Both the position numbers and the translations under genes were made by a program. A stretch of 64,000 bases of DNA, taken from positions 2,356,001-2,420,000 of the forward strand of contig NZ_JBHSBU010000001.1 in the NCBI RefSeq assembly GCF_042650885.1, given 5' to 3'. Shown here in pieces: positions 1 to 8,894 of this stretch. This stretch comes from Chitinimonas_A lacunae. GTDB taxonomy: Bacteria > Pseudomonadota > Gammaproteobacteria > Burkholderiales > Chitinimonadaceae. Positions within the stretch are counted from its first letter, which is position 1, and every line of letters starts with the position of its first letter. The notes below the pieces were generated by a model. The model was not told the DNA's origin. It ran no database searches and worked only from the letters and a program-made list of their open reading frames with translations.

Positions 1-65
1 TTGAGGCGTTGCAGTTCGTTCCTCAGCAGTTCGGCGCCGACAACGGTAAGGGGCACTTTGAACAT
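1..65 (-). CDS. greA: Transcription elongation factor GreA, N-terminal fragment
   Basis: Only the first 21 codons lie in the window; the rest is beyond base 1. The reading begins MFKVPLTVVGAELLRNELQ, which matches the conserved GreA N-terminus (PLTxxGAExLxxEL). GreA binds RNA polymerase and stimulates transcript cleavage in stalled complexes. The ATG at 65 is preceded by a purine-rich GGAGAGAG ribosome binding site. Position after carA-carB on the same strand is the usual betaproteobacterial order, which supports the call despite the short fragment. Confidence 0.8.
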   Translation of the reverse strand, partial: MFKVPLTVVGAELLRNELQRL

Positions 66-101
66 CTTCTCTCTCTCCAATCGCACCGCCTGGGCGGTGG
101 G

Positions 102-139
102 CTAAAACAACAACCCCCGCAGCGAAATCTCTACGGGGG
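102..139 (-). terminator. Possible terminator between carB and greA
   Basis: On the minus strand a CCCCCG/CGGGGG stem (114-139, loop about 14 nt) is followed by the T-rich run TTGTTGTTTT. It lies just after carB and before greA and could end or attenuate carAB transcription. A second small GC hairpin (CCGCC/GGCGG) lies near 150-165. The loop is long, so the call is moderate. Confidence 0.4.
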
Positions 140-188
140 AAAGACAGCGCCGCCACACAAGGCGGCGGCGGAACGGGAATACGGCCGA

Positions 189-3100
189 TCAGTCGGCCAG
201 ACGGCGGTGCAGGCCCTGCACCGGATAAACCTGCCATTCGGCGCGGTGGGCCATACCAATGGCTGCGGCCCGGGCGCCGGCCAGCGTGGTGTAGATCGGA
301 ACCCGGCCTTTGAGCGCCTCGTGGCGGATCGAGTACGAATCCTGAATCGACGCGCGGCGCTCGTCAACGGTATTGACCACCAGCGCCACATCGCCGTTCT
401 TGATCATATCGACGATATGCGGCCGGCCTTCCTTGACCTTGTTGATCGCCGTGACCGCCACGCCGGCAGCCTGCAAGGCGGCTGCCGTGCCACGGCTGGC
501 CACCAGATCGAAGCCCAGCTCGACCAGCATACGGCCCACTTCGACCGCACCGGGCTTATCGCTGTTCTTGACCGACAGGAAGACCCGTCCCGAAGTCGGC
601 AAGCGCTCGCCCGCGGCCAACTGGCTCTTGACGAAGGCTTCGGCGAAAGTTTCGCCCACCCCCATCACTTCGCCGGTCGACTTCATTTCAGGACCGAGAA
701 TGGTATCGACGCCCGGGAACTTGATAAACGGGAATACTGCTTCCTTGACCGAGTAGTAAGGCGGCGTCACTTCGCCAGCCACGCCCTGATCAGCCAGGCT
801 GCGACCCACCATGGCGCGGGCCGCGATCTTGGCCAGCGGCCGGCCGGTGGCCTTCGAGACGTAGGGCACGGTACGCGAAGCACGCGGGTTGACTTCAAGC
901 ACATACACCGTCTCGCCCTGGATGGCGAACTGCACGTTCATCAGGCCGACCACCTGCAGTGCGCGCGCCATCGCCACGGTCTGGCGCCGCAGTTCGTCTT
1001 GCAGCGCCTCGCTCAGGCTGTACGGCGGCAGAGAACAGGCCGAGTCGCCCGAATGGACGCCGGCTTGCTCGATATGCTCCATAATGCCGCCGATAATCAC
1101 TTCCTCGCCATCAGACAGGGCATCGACATCGACTTCGATCGCATCGTTGAGGAAGCGGTCGAGCAGCACGGGCGAGTCGTTCGAGACCTTGACCGCCTCG
1201 CGCATATAGCGGCTCAGATCGTCTTCGCTGTGCACGATCTGCATCGCCCGGCCGCCGAGCACATAAGACGGGCGCACCACCAGCGGATAGCCGATCTCGG
1301 CCGCCAGCACCAGCGCATCGCGCTCGTTGCGGGCCGTGGCATTGGGCGGCTGCTTGAGGCCCAGATCGTGCAGCAGCTTCTGGAAGCGCTCACGGTCTTC
1401 GGCGGCGTCGATCATATCGGGACTGGTACCGACGATGGGCACGCCATTGGCCTCGAGCGCACGCGCCAGCTTAAGCGGAGTCTGGCCGCCATACTGGACG
1501 ATCACGCCGATGGGCTTTTCCACATTGACGATTTCCAGCACGTCTTCCAGCGTCAGCGGTTCGAAATACAGCCGGTCCGAGGTGTCATAGTCGGTCGAGA
1601 CGGTCTCGGGGTTGCAGTTGACCATAATGGTCTCGTAACCGTCTTCGCGCAGCGCCAGCGCGGCGTGGACGCAGCAGTAGTCGAATTCGATGCCCTGGCC
1701 GATCCGGTTCGGGCCACCGCCCAGCACCATCACCTTCTTGCGGTCGGTCGGCTGCGCCTCGCACTCTTCCTCGTAGGTGGAATACAGATAGGCGGTATCG
1801 GTGGCAAATTCGGCCGCGCAGGTATCGACCCGCTTATAGACCGGCTTGACGCCGAACTGATGGCGGCGGGCGCGCACGGCAGCCGCTTCGCTGCCCAGCA
1901 GCACGCCAAGCCGGCGGTCGGAGAAGCCCTTACGCTTGAGCCGGCGCAGCTCGGCGCCATCGAGTGCTTCAAGGCTGCGGCCGCGCAGCAATTGTTCCTC
2001 GCGCACCAGATCCTCGATCTGGGCCAGGAACCAAGGATCGATGCTGGTATGTTCGTGGACGGAGGCCAGGTCCATACCGATGCGGAAAGCATCGGCCACA
2101 TACAGGATGCGCTCAGGTCCCGGCGCACCGAGCTCGGCGTCGAGTCGGTCGGGGTCGGTGGTACGCTCATCGAAACCGGCGAGGCCGGTTTCAAGGCCGC
2201 GCAGGGCTTTCTGCATCGATTCCTGCAAGGTGCGGCCGATGGCCATCACCTCGCCCACCGACTTCATCTGGGTAGTCAGACGGTCATCGGCCTGCGGAAA
2301 TTTCTCGAAGGCAAAACGCGGAATCTTGGTGACCACGTAGTCGATGGCCGGCTCAAACGAAGCCGGAGTCTTGCCACCGGTGATCTCGTTCTTGAGTTCG
2401 TCGAGCGTATAGCCCACGGCCAGCTTGGCCGCCACCTTGGCGATCGGAAAACCCGTGGCCTTGGAAGCGAGCGCCGACGAGCGGCTGACGCGCGGGTTCA
2501 TCTCGATCACGATCAGACGGCCGTCCTTCGGATTGACCGAGAACTGCACATTGGAGCCACCCGTATCGACGCCGATCTCACGCAGCACCGCCAGGCTGGC
2601 GTTGCGCATGATCTGGTATTCCTTGTCGGTCAGGGTCTGGGCCGGTGCCACGGTGATCGAGTCACCCGTATGCACGCCCATCGGGTCGAAGTTCTCGATG
2701 CTACAGACGATGATGCAGTTGTCGTGGCGGTCGCGCACCACCTCCATCTCGTACTCTTTCCAACCGAGCAGCGACTCTTCGATCAGCAACTCGCGGGTCG
2801 GCGACAGATCGAGGCCACGGGTGCAGATCTCGACGAACTCTTCGATGTTGTAGGCAATGCCGCCGCCCGTGCCGCCCAGGGTAAAGGACGGCCGGATCAC
2901 TGCCGGGAAGCCGACCCGCTGCTGTACCGCCAGCGCGTCTTCAAGGCTGTGGGCGATGCCCGAGCGGGCGCTTTCCAGGCCGATCTTTTCCATGGCCAGC
3001 TTGAACTTCTGCCGGTCCTCGGCCTTGTCGATGGCCTCGGGCTTGGCGCCGATCATCTCCACGCCGAAGCGGTCGAGCACACCATGGCGCCACAGATCGA

Positions 3101-3398
3101 GCGCGCAGTTGAGCGCGGTCTGACCGCCCATGGTCGGCAGCAGCGCCTGCGGCCGCTCCTTCTCGATGATCTTGGCCACCACCTCCCAGGTGATCGGCTC
3201 GATATAGGTGACGTCGGCCGTTTCCGGGTCGGTCATGATGGTGGCCGGATTGGAATTGACCAGCACCACCTTATAGCCTTCCTCACGCAGCGCCTTGCAG
3301 GCCTGGGCACCGGAATAGTCGAATTCGCAGGCCTGGCCGATGATGATCGGGCCGGCGCCGATGATAAGGATGGTCTGGATGTCTGTACGCTTTGGCAT
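189..3398 (-). CDS. carB: Carbamoyl-phosphate synthase large subunit
   Basis: 1069-residue ATP-dependent synthetase that makes carbamoyl phosphate from bicarbonate, ammonia supplied by CarA, and two ATP, feeding arginine and pyrimidine synthesis. The two homologous ATP-grasp halves are visible: the first begins at IGAGPIIIGQACEFDYSG, the second at LGGGPNRIGQGIEFDYC near residue 560. Each carries GGxN/EVNPR-type metal-binding sequences (VIEMNPRVSRSSALASKATG and VLEVNPRASRTVPYVSKATG). A C-terminal MGS-like allosteric domain follows. Length is normal for the family. It sits 65 nt downstream of carA on the same strand, so carA-carB is one operon. Confidence 0.98.
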   Translation of the reverse strand: MPKRTDIQTILIIGAGPIIIGQACEFDYSGAQACKALREEGYKVVLVNSNPATIMTDPETADVTYIEPITWEVVAKIIEKERPQALLPTMGGQTALNCALDLWRHGVLDRFGVEMIGAKPEAIDKAEDRQKFKLAMEKIGLESARSGIAHSLEDALAVQQRVGFPAVIRPSFTLGGTGGGIAYNIEEFVEICTRGLDLSPTRELLIEESLLGWKEYEMEVVRDRHDNCIIVCSIENFDPMGVHTGDSITVAPAQTLTDKEYQIMRNASLAVLREIGVDTGGSNVQFSVNPKDGRLIVIEMNPRVSRSSALASKATGFPIAKVAAKLAVGYTLDELKNEITGGKTPASFEPAIDYVVTKIPRFAFEKFPQADDRLTTQMKSVGEVMAIGRTLQESMQKALRGLETGLAGFDERTTDPDRLDAELGAPGPERILYVADAFRIGMDLASVHEHTSIDPWFLAQIEDLVREEQLLRGRSLEALDGAELRRLKRKGFSDRRLGVLLGSEAAAVRARRHQFGVKPVYKRVDTCAAEFATDTAYLYSTYEEECEAQPTDRKKVMVLGGGPNRIGQGIEFDYCCVHAALALREDGYETIMVNCNPETVSTDYDTSDRLYFEPLTLEDVLEIVNVEKPIGVIVQYGGQTPLKLARALEANGVPIVGTSPDMIDAAEDRERFQKLLHDLGLKQPPNATARNERDALVLAAEIGYPLVVRPSYVLGGRAMQIVHSEDDLSRYMREAVKVSNDSPVLLDRFLNDAIEVDVDALSDGEEVIIGGIMEHIEQAGVHSGDSACSLPPYSLSEALQDELRRQTVAMARALQVVGLMNVQFAIQGETVYVLEVNPRASRTVPYVSKATGRPLAKIAARAMVGRSLADQGVAGEVTPPYYSVKEAVFPFIKFPGVDTILGPEMKSTGEVMGVGETFAEAFVKSQLAAGERLPTSGRVFLSVKNSDKPGAVEVGRMLVELGFDLVASRGTAAALQAAGVAVTAINKVKEGRPHIVDMIKNGDVALVVNTVDERRASIQDSYSIRHEALKGRVPIYTTLAGARAAAIGMAHRAEWQVYPVQGLHRRLAD

Positions 3399-3463
3399 CG
3401 CTTTACCCTGTGAAACGTGAAAGGTGACGGACGGAACGGACGCCCCGCTCGGGGCGACACGAC

Positions 3464-4603
3464 TCAGCCCTCACGCTTCGCGGCCTCCATCGACTTGATG
3501 AAGCGGTCGAACAAATAGCCCACATCATGCGGGCCGGGACTGGCTTCCGGATGACCCTGGAAGCTGAAGGCCGGACGGTCGGTCAGGGCGATGCCCTGCA
3601 CCGTGCCGTCGAACAGCGAACGGTGGGTGATGCGGACGTTGGCAGGCAAGCTGGTCTCGTCCACCTGGAAACCGTGGTTCTGGCTGGTGATCAGCACGCG
3701 CCGGTCGTCCAGGTCCTGCACCGGATGGTTGGCGCCATGGTGGCCGAACTTCATCTTGCTGGTGCGGCCGCCTACAGCGAGCCCGAGCAGCTGATGGCCC
3801 AGGCAGATACCGAACAGCGGCAGGCTGCGCTCCAGATAGGTACGAATGGCTGCCACGGCGTAGTCACACGGCTCCGGGTCGCCCGGGCCGTTGGACAGGA
3901 AGACGCCATCGGGCTTCATCGCCAGCACTTCCTCGGCCGGGGTCTCGGCCGGCACCACGGTCAGATGGCAGCCGCGCTCGGCCAGCATCCGCAGAATATT
4001 GCGCTTGACCCCGAAATCGTAGGCGACCACGTTGAAGCGGGTCTGGGTCTGGGTACTGCTGCCCAGGCCCAGGCGCCATTCGCGGGTGCGCCATAGATAG
4101 GGTTCCTGGCAGCTGACCACCCGGGCCAGATCCTGGCCGGCCATGCTGCCAAACGAGCGAGCCAGTTCGATCGCGCGCTCGGCATCGATCTCGCCGGCCA
4201 TGATGCAGCCGGGCTGGGCGCCTTTTTCGCGCAACAGTCGGGTCAGGCGGCGGGTATCGATATCGGCGATGGCGACCGTGCCGTTACGGACCAGATAGGC
4301 ATCGAGGCTTTCCTCGGCGCGGAAATTGGATACCCGCAGCGGCAGATCGCGGATGATCAGGCCGGCGGCAAACACGCCGCGCGATTCCATATCGTCCTTG
4401 TTGACGCCGACATTGCCGATATGCGGATAAGTCAGCGTGACAAGCTGTTTACAGTAGGAGGGATCAGTCAGGATTTCCTGATAACCGGTCATGGCGGTGT
4501 TGAACACCACCTCGCCGACCGTATGGCCGTCGGCGCCGATGGAGCTGCCATGGAACAGCGTACCGTCGGCGAGCGCGAGCAGGGCTTGGGAACGATTTGA
4601 CAC
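3464..4603 (-). CDS. carA: Carbamoyl-phosphate synthase small (glutaminase) subunit
   Basis: 379 residues. Hydrolyses glutamine and passes ammonia to CarB. The N-terminal CPSase small-chain domain is followed by a class I glutamine amidotransferase domain with the nucleophile elbow GICLGHQ (about residue 265) and the later HPEASPGPHD histidine/glutamate region. The start is GTG at 4603, chosen because AAGGAG lies 7 nt upstream and the protein then begins with the typical SNRSQALLALADG. Upstream is a leader with a strong promoter, a short ORF and a terminator-like hairpin (separate entries). Confidence 0.97.
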   Translation of the reverse strand: MSNRSQALLALADGTLFHGSSIGADGHTVGEVVFNTAMTGYQEILTDPSYCKQLVTLTYPHIGNVGVNKDDMESRGVFAAGLIIRDLPLRVSNFRAEESLDAYLVRNGTVAIADIDTRRLTRLLREKGAQPGCIMAGEIDAERAIELARSFGSMAGQDLARVVSCQEPYLWRTREWRLGLGSSTQTQTRFNVVAYDFGVKRNILRMLAERGCHLTVVPAETPAEEVLAMKPDGVFLSNGPGDPEPCDYAVAAIRTYLERSLPLFGICLGHQLLGLAVGGRTSKMKFGHHGANHPVQDLDDRRVLITSQNHGFQVDETSLPANVRITHRSLFDGTVQGIALTDRPAFSFQGHPEASPGPHDVGYLFDRFIKSMEAAKREG

Positions 4604-4670
4604 CAGCGGCTCCTTGGGTGGCGACCCCCGCAGCAGGCGCTAAGGCCCACAACGGGTCGTCTAGACGTAA

Positions 4671-4703
4671 GAAAACGGGATAGGTGGCGTACCTATCCCG
4701 TTT
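4671..4703 (-). terminator. Attenuator-like hairpin in carA leader
   Basis: A perfect 13-bp stem (4673-4685 pairing with 4691-4703, 5-nt loop) is followed on the minus strand by TTTTCTT. It lies 68 nt before the carA start codon and downstream of the best promoter candidate, so it would terminate or attenuate carAB transcription. It could instead be the distal terminator of the upstream gpx-diguanylate cyclase unit, but then no promoter for carA is obvious. Confidence 0.6.
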
Positions 4704-4719
4704 CCCTCGGTAATTGCAT
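4693..4719 (-). other. Possible carAB leader peptide (8 aa)
   Basis: A short ORF, MQLPRETG, starts about 6-8 nt after the predicted transcription start and its TAG stop lies inside the 5' arm of the 13-bp hairpin. A ribosome on this ORF would cover the hairpin arm, which is the geometry expected for translation-coupled attenuation. It includes one AGG arginine codon. There is only a weak GGA upstream, so translation is uncertain. Confidence 0.3.
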
Positions 4720-4732
4720 GTTTTCCAGGCGG

Positions 4733-4761
4733 ATTTTAGCGCTTTTGCCCTCATGCGGCAA
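4733..4761 (-). promoter_or_regulatory. Predicted sigma-70 promoter of carAB
   Basis: Minus strand TTGCCG (4756-4761), 17-nt spacer, TAAAAT (4733-4738). Predicted start near 4725-4726, giving a leader of about 120 nt that contains the hairpin. The rest of the 306-nt carA/diguanylate cyclase gap (to 4909) is AT-rich next to the upstream stop codon and otherwise shows nothing I can name. Confidence 0.5.
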
Positions 4762-4909
4762 TCGGCGCGGCCGGCGGTGCCTGCTCCGACCCAGTGTCCC
4801 TCTCGGCCATCCGCGACACGGGAAAACCCGCACAAAGAAAATAAAGCGCCAAATCTCTGCAATACCCATAGCCGCATTTAAGAAAAAATAATCTTTTCAG
4901 AAAAAAACA

Positions 4910-6796
4910 CTAACGGCTACCCGGATAAGTCTGGAAACGATTACGGCCGCCTTGCTTGGCTAAATACATGGCGATATCGGCATTCGAGACCAGGGTTTCG
5001 GCATCGCGGCCATGGCTGGGGTAGACGCATAAGCCAATACTCGCCTCGACCCGCACTTCGCCGCTGACCAGCGTGACCGGGTCCGCCAGCGCGGTTTGCA
5101 GCTTCTGCGCGATCGGCTCGACATCGTCGGGCTGGGCGACTTCGGGCAGCAGAATCACGAATTCGTCGCCGCCCAGACGCGAGACGGTGTCCTGACGCCG
5201 CACGGTTTCCTGCAAGCGGGCCGCCACCACCCGCAGCAACTGGTCGCCGGCTTCGTGGCCAAAGCGATCGTTGACTTCCTTGAAGTGGTCGAGGTCGACA
5301 AACAGCACCGCCAGATGCCCGCCCGAGCGCTCGGCCGCCAGAATGGCCTGTTGCAGCCGCTCATACAGCAGCACCCGGTTGGGCAGGCCGGTCAGCGGGT
5401 CGTGCAGGCTGGCGAATTCGGCCAGCTCCTTCGCCAGCGTCAGTTCGCGCGTGCGGGCCGCGACCTCGTTTTCCAGCCGGGTGGCGTATTCGGCGAGCTT
5501 GGCTTCGGACGACTCGACCGAGTCGGCCAGGCGGTTGAATGCCCGCCCCAGCTCCGCCAGCTCGGCATCGATATGCCGACGCAGCCGCACCCGGGCACTG
5601 CGGTCGCCCCCGGCCCAGCGCCGCGCCGTGGCCGAGATCTCGGCCAGAGGCCGCGCCACCTGGCGCTTCAGTGCCACATAAAGCAGCAGCATCTCGAAAG
5701 CCAGCGACAGCAGCCCCAATAACAGCACCGTGCGGGCGGCCCGGTAGGCCGGGGCCTCCAGCATCGCCTTGGGATAGACGGTGACGAAATACCAGCCAGG
5801 GCCATCGATACGGCCGATGCCCAGGTATTCGTTCCATTCGCCGTTCTCGACCACCGTCTGGCCGCCGGCACGGGTAACGGCATGGTAGATGGCGCGCAGA
5901 TGGGCGTCGTCGCTCTGTTCGATGTTATAGCGGCCGTTGCTGAGCCGGATGCGATCGGCCAGGCCCGGGTGGGCAATCAACTGGCCATCGGCGCGGAAGA
6001 TCAGGTTATAGGTGCCGGTGAGCCGGGTCTCGAGCGTGCGGCGCAGGATGCTGTCCAGCGTGATCGAGGTGGCGACGTAGTAGACGAAACGGCCGTCGAG
6101 ATCGATGGGACTGACGCAGGTGGTGAACCAACCGCCCGCCACCGTATCGTTCCAGATACCGGTCCAGACGGTTTTGCGTTGCGGATTGTTCTCGGGCAGC
6201 AGGATCGTGACCCAGGGCAGTGTGGTCAGTTGCAGATCGGCCGGGGTGTCGTGGGTCCAGTCGACGCCGGGCCAGTAAGTGGCGAAATAGCCGTCGACCG
6301 AGGCCAGATAGGTGGCGCTGAACTGGCGCTGCCAGGCGCGGCCGTATTCGCCGGCCAGCCGGTGCATCGAGAGCAGATCGCGCCGCAGCGCCGGATTGTG
6401 CTCGACATAGCGGGCAATAAAGCCGCCTGCTTCGATATGGCTGTTGAAAGTGCCCGGCCGGCGCCGGTAGGCCCCATCGGGCCAGCGGGTGAACAGGCGG
6501 TCGAATTCGGATTGCGGGTCGAAATCGCGCCCAGTGCGGGTCAGGGCGTCGAGGAACGCCTGCTTCAGGATATCGAGATTGCTTTCGGCCAGCAGGAAGG
6601 TCTGGCTCTCGCGCTCGGCCCGCTCGGTCACATAGCGCGCCAGCGTATCGCGCGCCGTGGACGTCAGGCTCTTTGCCACATGCCAGTAGCCCAACAAGGT
6701 GGTAACGACCAGCACCACCGCCACACGCGCCCCCAGCCGCCACAGGGTGCGCCGGGCCAGGGTCGCGCTGGCGCGATGGAACAGGCGGCGCGGCAT
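4910..6796 (-). CDS. Membrane-anchored diguanylate cyclase (dCache-HAMP-GGDEF)
   Basis: 628 residues. Predicted to make cyclic di-GMP in response to an extracytoplasmic signal. Order: transmembrane helix near residues 22-42, a periplasmic region of about 300 residues typical of Cache sensors, a second helix (TVLLLGLLSLAFEMLLLYVAL), a HAMP segment beginning at RPLAEISATARRWAGGD, and a C-terminal GGDEF domain. The GGDEF signature is intact at residues 542-546, and RRQD at 533-536 is the product-inhibition I-site five residues upstream, so an active, feedback-controlled cyclase is expected. It starts 9 nt after the gpx stop codon, so the two are probably co-transcribed. The ligand is unknown. 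Confidence 0.9.
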   Translation of the reverse strand: MPRRLFHRASATLARRTLWRLGARVAVVLVVTTLLGYWHVAKSLTSTARDTLARYVTERAERESQTFLLAESNLDILKQAFLDALTRTGRDFDPQSEFDRLFTRWPDGAYRRRPGTFNSHIEAGGFIARYVEHNPALRRDLLSMHRLAGEYGRAWQRQFSATYLASVDGYFATYWPGVDWTHDTPADLQLTTLPWVTILLPENNPQRKTVWTGIWNDTVAGGWFTTCVSPIDLDGRFVYYVATSITLDSILRRTLETRLTGTYNLIFRADGQLIAHPGLADRIRLSNGRYNIEQSDDAHLRAIYHAVTRAGGQTVVENGEWNEYLGIGRIDGPGWYFVTVYPKAMLEAPAYRAARTVLLLGLLSLAFEMLLLYVALKRQVARPLAEISATARRWAGGDRSARVRLRRHIDAELAELGRAFNRLADSVESSEAKLAEYATRLENEVAARTRELTLAKELAEFASLHDPLTGLPNRVLLYERLQQAILAAERSGGHLAVLFVDLDHFKEVNDRFGHEAGDQLLRVVAARLQETVRRQDTVSRLGGDEFVILLPEVAQPDDVEPIAQKLQTALADPVTLVSGEVRVEASIGLCVYPSHGRDAETLVSNADIAMYLAKQGGRNRFQTYPGSR

Positions 6797-6805
6797 GACA
6801 CGCCT

Positions 6806-7288
6806 TTACAGCAGCGCCTCGATCTGGTTCGTCAGTTCTTCGGGCTTGGTGGTCGGGGCAAAACGATCGACCACCCGGCCGTCGCGATCGATCAGGAACT
6901 TGGTGAAGTTCCATTTAATGAATTCGGTGCCCAGCGCACCCGGCGCGGCCGACTTGAGGAAACGGAACAGCGGGTGGGCATCGTCGCCGTTGACCTCGAC
7001 CTTGGCGAACATCGGGAATTCGACCCCGTAGTTCTTCTGGCAGAAGTCGGCGATCTGGGCCGAATCGCCCGGTTCCTGGCTGCCGAACTGATTGCACGGA
7101 AAACCGAGCACCGCCAGGCCACGCTCGGCATAACGGGTATGAAGCGACTGCAAACCCTGGTATTGCGGCGTAAAGCCGCATTCGCTGGCGGTATTGACGA
7201 TCAGCAACACTTTGCCACGGTAGTCGCCCAGATTTTCGACACTGCCATCGAGGCGGGTGACATTGAATTCGTAGATCGACTCGGCCAT
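6806..7288 (-). CDS. Glutathione peroxidase family protein
   Basis: 160 residues. Reduces hydroperoxides with thiol donors. The catalytic motif NTASECGFTPQY holds a cysteine (Cys37) where animal enzymes have selenocysteine; the conserved GFPCNQFG and WNFTKFLIDRDG motifs carry the other active-site residues. Start chosen at 7288 because GAGGAGA lies 7 nt upstream; an in-frame upstream ATG would add 14 unlikely residues. The gene precedes the diguanylate cyclase by 9 nt, an odd pairing that may link peroxide defence with c-di-GMP output, or be incidental. Confidence 0.93.
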   Translation of the reverse strand: MAESIYEFNVTRLDGSVENLGDYRGKVLLIVNTASECGFTPQYQGLQSLHTRYAERGLAVLGFPCNQFGSQEPGDSAQIADFCQKNYGVEFPMFAKVEVNGDDAHPLFRFLKSAAPGALGTEFIKWNFTKFLIDRDGRVVDRFAPTTKPEELTNQIEALL

Positions 7289-7414
7289 CGGTTTCTCCTC
7301 GGGATGCTGTTCTGGAAAGACGCGCCGCACTAGGCGGCAAAGCTCATCGAGTATAGCCGCAAACCGGCCAGCGACCGCCCGCTGATCGAAACAGCAGGGG
7401 CCTCTCGCTGTCGC

Positions 7415-7447
7415 AAAAAAGAAACGGCACGCGCAGGGCGTGCCGTT
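7415..7447 (-). terminator. Rho-independent terminator after the cytochrome c gene
   Basis: On the minus strand a 10-bp perfect stem (7423-7432 with 7438-7447, 5-nt loop) is followed by TCTTTTTT. It lies 31 nt after the cytochrome stop codon. Confidence 0.85.
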
Positions 7448-7477
7448 GTCTGGCTTCCACTTGTCTAGCGTGGCCGC

Positions 7478-8239
7478 TTATTTGGAGGCATTCACGATAT
7501 AGGTGACGGCTGCACGGAATTCCTCGTCGGAGCCGCTGTAGCCACCCTTGGGCGGCATCGCGCCCTTGCCCTTGGCAGCGCTCTCGACCAGGGCATCGAG
7601 GCCACCCTTGGTACGCGGCGCCCAGGCAGCCTTATCGCCGAGCTTCGGTGCACCGGCAGTGCCACTGGCATGGCAGGCCATGCAGACCGAGTCGTAGACT
7701 TCCTTGCCCTTGACTGCCGGATCGACGGCGGCGGTGCTGGCGCCAGCGCCTTGCACGGCCGGTTCGGTGAACTTGGCACCAGCGGCATTACCCATATAGG
7801 CCACGGCACGGGCGACTTCATCATCGGTCAGGTCAGCCGCACCGCCCTTGGCCGGCATGGCATTGAAACCTTTGACGGCATGTTCGACCAGGGTGGCAAA
7901 GCCCTTGCTGATACGCGGTCCCCAGGCGGCAGCATCGCCCTGCTTGGGCGCGCCGGCCAGGCCAGTGCCGTGGCAGGACATACAGACGCTTTCAAAGACC
8001 GCCTTGCCGTTGCGGCTGCCGGGCGGGCCGGATTCGTCGAGTTTGGCGTAGCCGATCGGCTGGATCCGCGACACGACGGCTTCGTTGGTCATGGTCGGGC
8101 TGCCCGGGTTGACCGGCAGTCCGCTGGTGAACAGCTTGACCAGCAGGAAGATCAATACGGGAATACCCACGATCGCGGCGAGGACCACCCCGATCAACTG
8201 TTTGGCCGTCATCGGGTTGTCGGCGTTCGCTTCGCTCAT
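7478..8239 (-). CDS. Membrane-anchored di-haem cytochrome c5
   Basis: 253 residues. An N-terminal uncleaved helix (residues about 15-37) anchors two periplasmic class I cytochrome c domains with haem motifs CMSCH (86-90) and CMACH (186-190) and methionine ligands in AMPAKGG and AMPPKGG. Di-haem c5 of this layout is known in Neisseria as an electron carrier to terminal oxidases, so the same role is inferred. Start set at 8239 (MSEANADNP) because AAAGGA is correctly spaced; an ATG three codons earlier sits too close to it. Confidence 0.9.
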   Translation of the reverse strand: MSEANADNPMTAKQLIGVVLAAIVGIPVLIFLLVKLFTSGLPVNPGSPTMTNEAVVSRIQPIGYAKLDESGPPGSRNGKAVFESVCMSCHGTGLAGAPKQGDAAAWGPRISKGFATLVEHAVKGFNAMPAKGGAADLTDDEVARAVAYMGNAAGAKFTEPAVQGAGASTAAVDPAVKGKEVYDSVCMACHASGTAGAPKLGDKAAWAPRTKGGLDALVESAAKGKGAMPPKGGYSGSDEEFRAAVTYIVNASK

Positions 8240-8342
8240 GCTACCCATCCTTTGCGCTTCGGTTAGTCGGTTTGCGGTCGGAAATAAACCCCGCGATTAT
8301 AGCGGGATTGCGTCCCGGCACAAAACACGCCGCGCGCAGGTG

Positions 8343-8371
8343 TAGACACAGTGGGAAATCTTGGCTATTCT
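8343..8371 (+). promoter_or_regulatory. Predicted promoter of tRNA-Arg
   Basis: TAGACA (8343-8348), 17-nt spacer, TATTCT (8366-8371). Predicted start near 8378, twelve bases before the mature tRNA, which suits a monocistronic tRNA gene. Confidence 0.55.
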
Positions 8372-8389
8372 TGCGCCCTCTTTGCCGCA

Positions 8390-8466
8390 GCGCCCGTAGC
8401 TCAGTTGGATAGAGTGTCAGTTTCCGAAGCTGAAGGTCGCTGGTTCGATTCCAGCCGGGCGCGCCA
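8390..8466 (+). tRNA. tRNA-Arg (anticodon CCG)
   Basis: 77 nt with a complete cloverleaf: acceptor GCGCCCG/CGGGCGC, D-stem GCTC/GAGT, anticodon stem TCAGT/GCTGA around loop TTCCGAA (anticodon CCG, decoding CGG), T-arm GCTGG-TTCGATT-CCAGC, discriminator G and encoded CCA end. No intron and no sign of an integrated element at its 3' end. Confidence 0.97.
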
Positions 8467-8894
8467 CCTTCCCAGTCGTTATGCAGTTCTCTCCCCCTTG
8501 ATTTCGACGACATCGCCCTGTTGCGATCGATTATCACGTCGTATCCATTCTTTTTCTGCCGATCGCTCCCGAGCAATATCCCGGCTGCTGCGCTATAAGC
8601 ACTTCTTGCCCTGTTGATCGGAATATTCCAGTCGGCCAGAGCATAAGAGGGTTTGCGGAAGCCATCCCTTCAAAATATATAAATGGCTGAGTATACGATC
8701 GAGTGCAGGGCGAAGCTGATCCGCGCGCTCCATGGCAAACCACTGGATGCAGAACTGTTGAGGCCGATCCGACTCGGTCTGCACCGGACAGACAGCGGCT
8801 AGCCGCCTTCTGGCCAAAAACCCTCAGCCCGTCCGATACATCTGCTTACACCTTGCCCATGGAACCGTAAGCGGGGCAGCCCTATCATAGCGGG
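8467..8894. other. Intergenic, 428 nt, no supported gene
   Basis: Between tRNA-Arg and the M48 protease. Lower GC than the genes. A 39-codon ORF (8683-8802, MAEYTIECRAKLIRALHG...) starts with ATG after an AT-rich stretch but has no ribosome binding site and no recognisable family. The tRNA has no clear terminator hairpin. Nothing else was recognised. Confidence 0.5.

Noticed and set aside
9..3413. Very long plus-strand ORF of 1134 codons opposite carB
   Set aside because: It is the antisense frame of an unmistakable carB gene; long antisense frames are common in GC-rich DNA. No ribosome binding site or known domain.
8390..8466. tRNA-Arg as an attachment site for an integrated element
   Set aside because: No integrase gene or repeated tRNA 3' end was seen nearby.
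8351..8617. 88-codon ORF across tRNA-Arg
   Set aside because: It translates the tRNA sequence itself.
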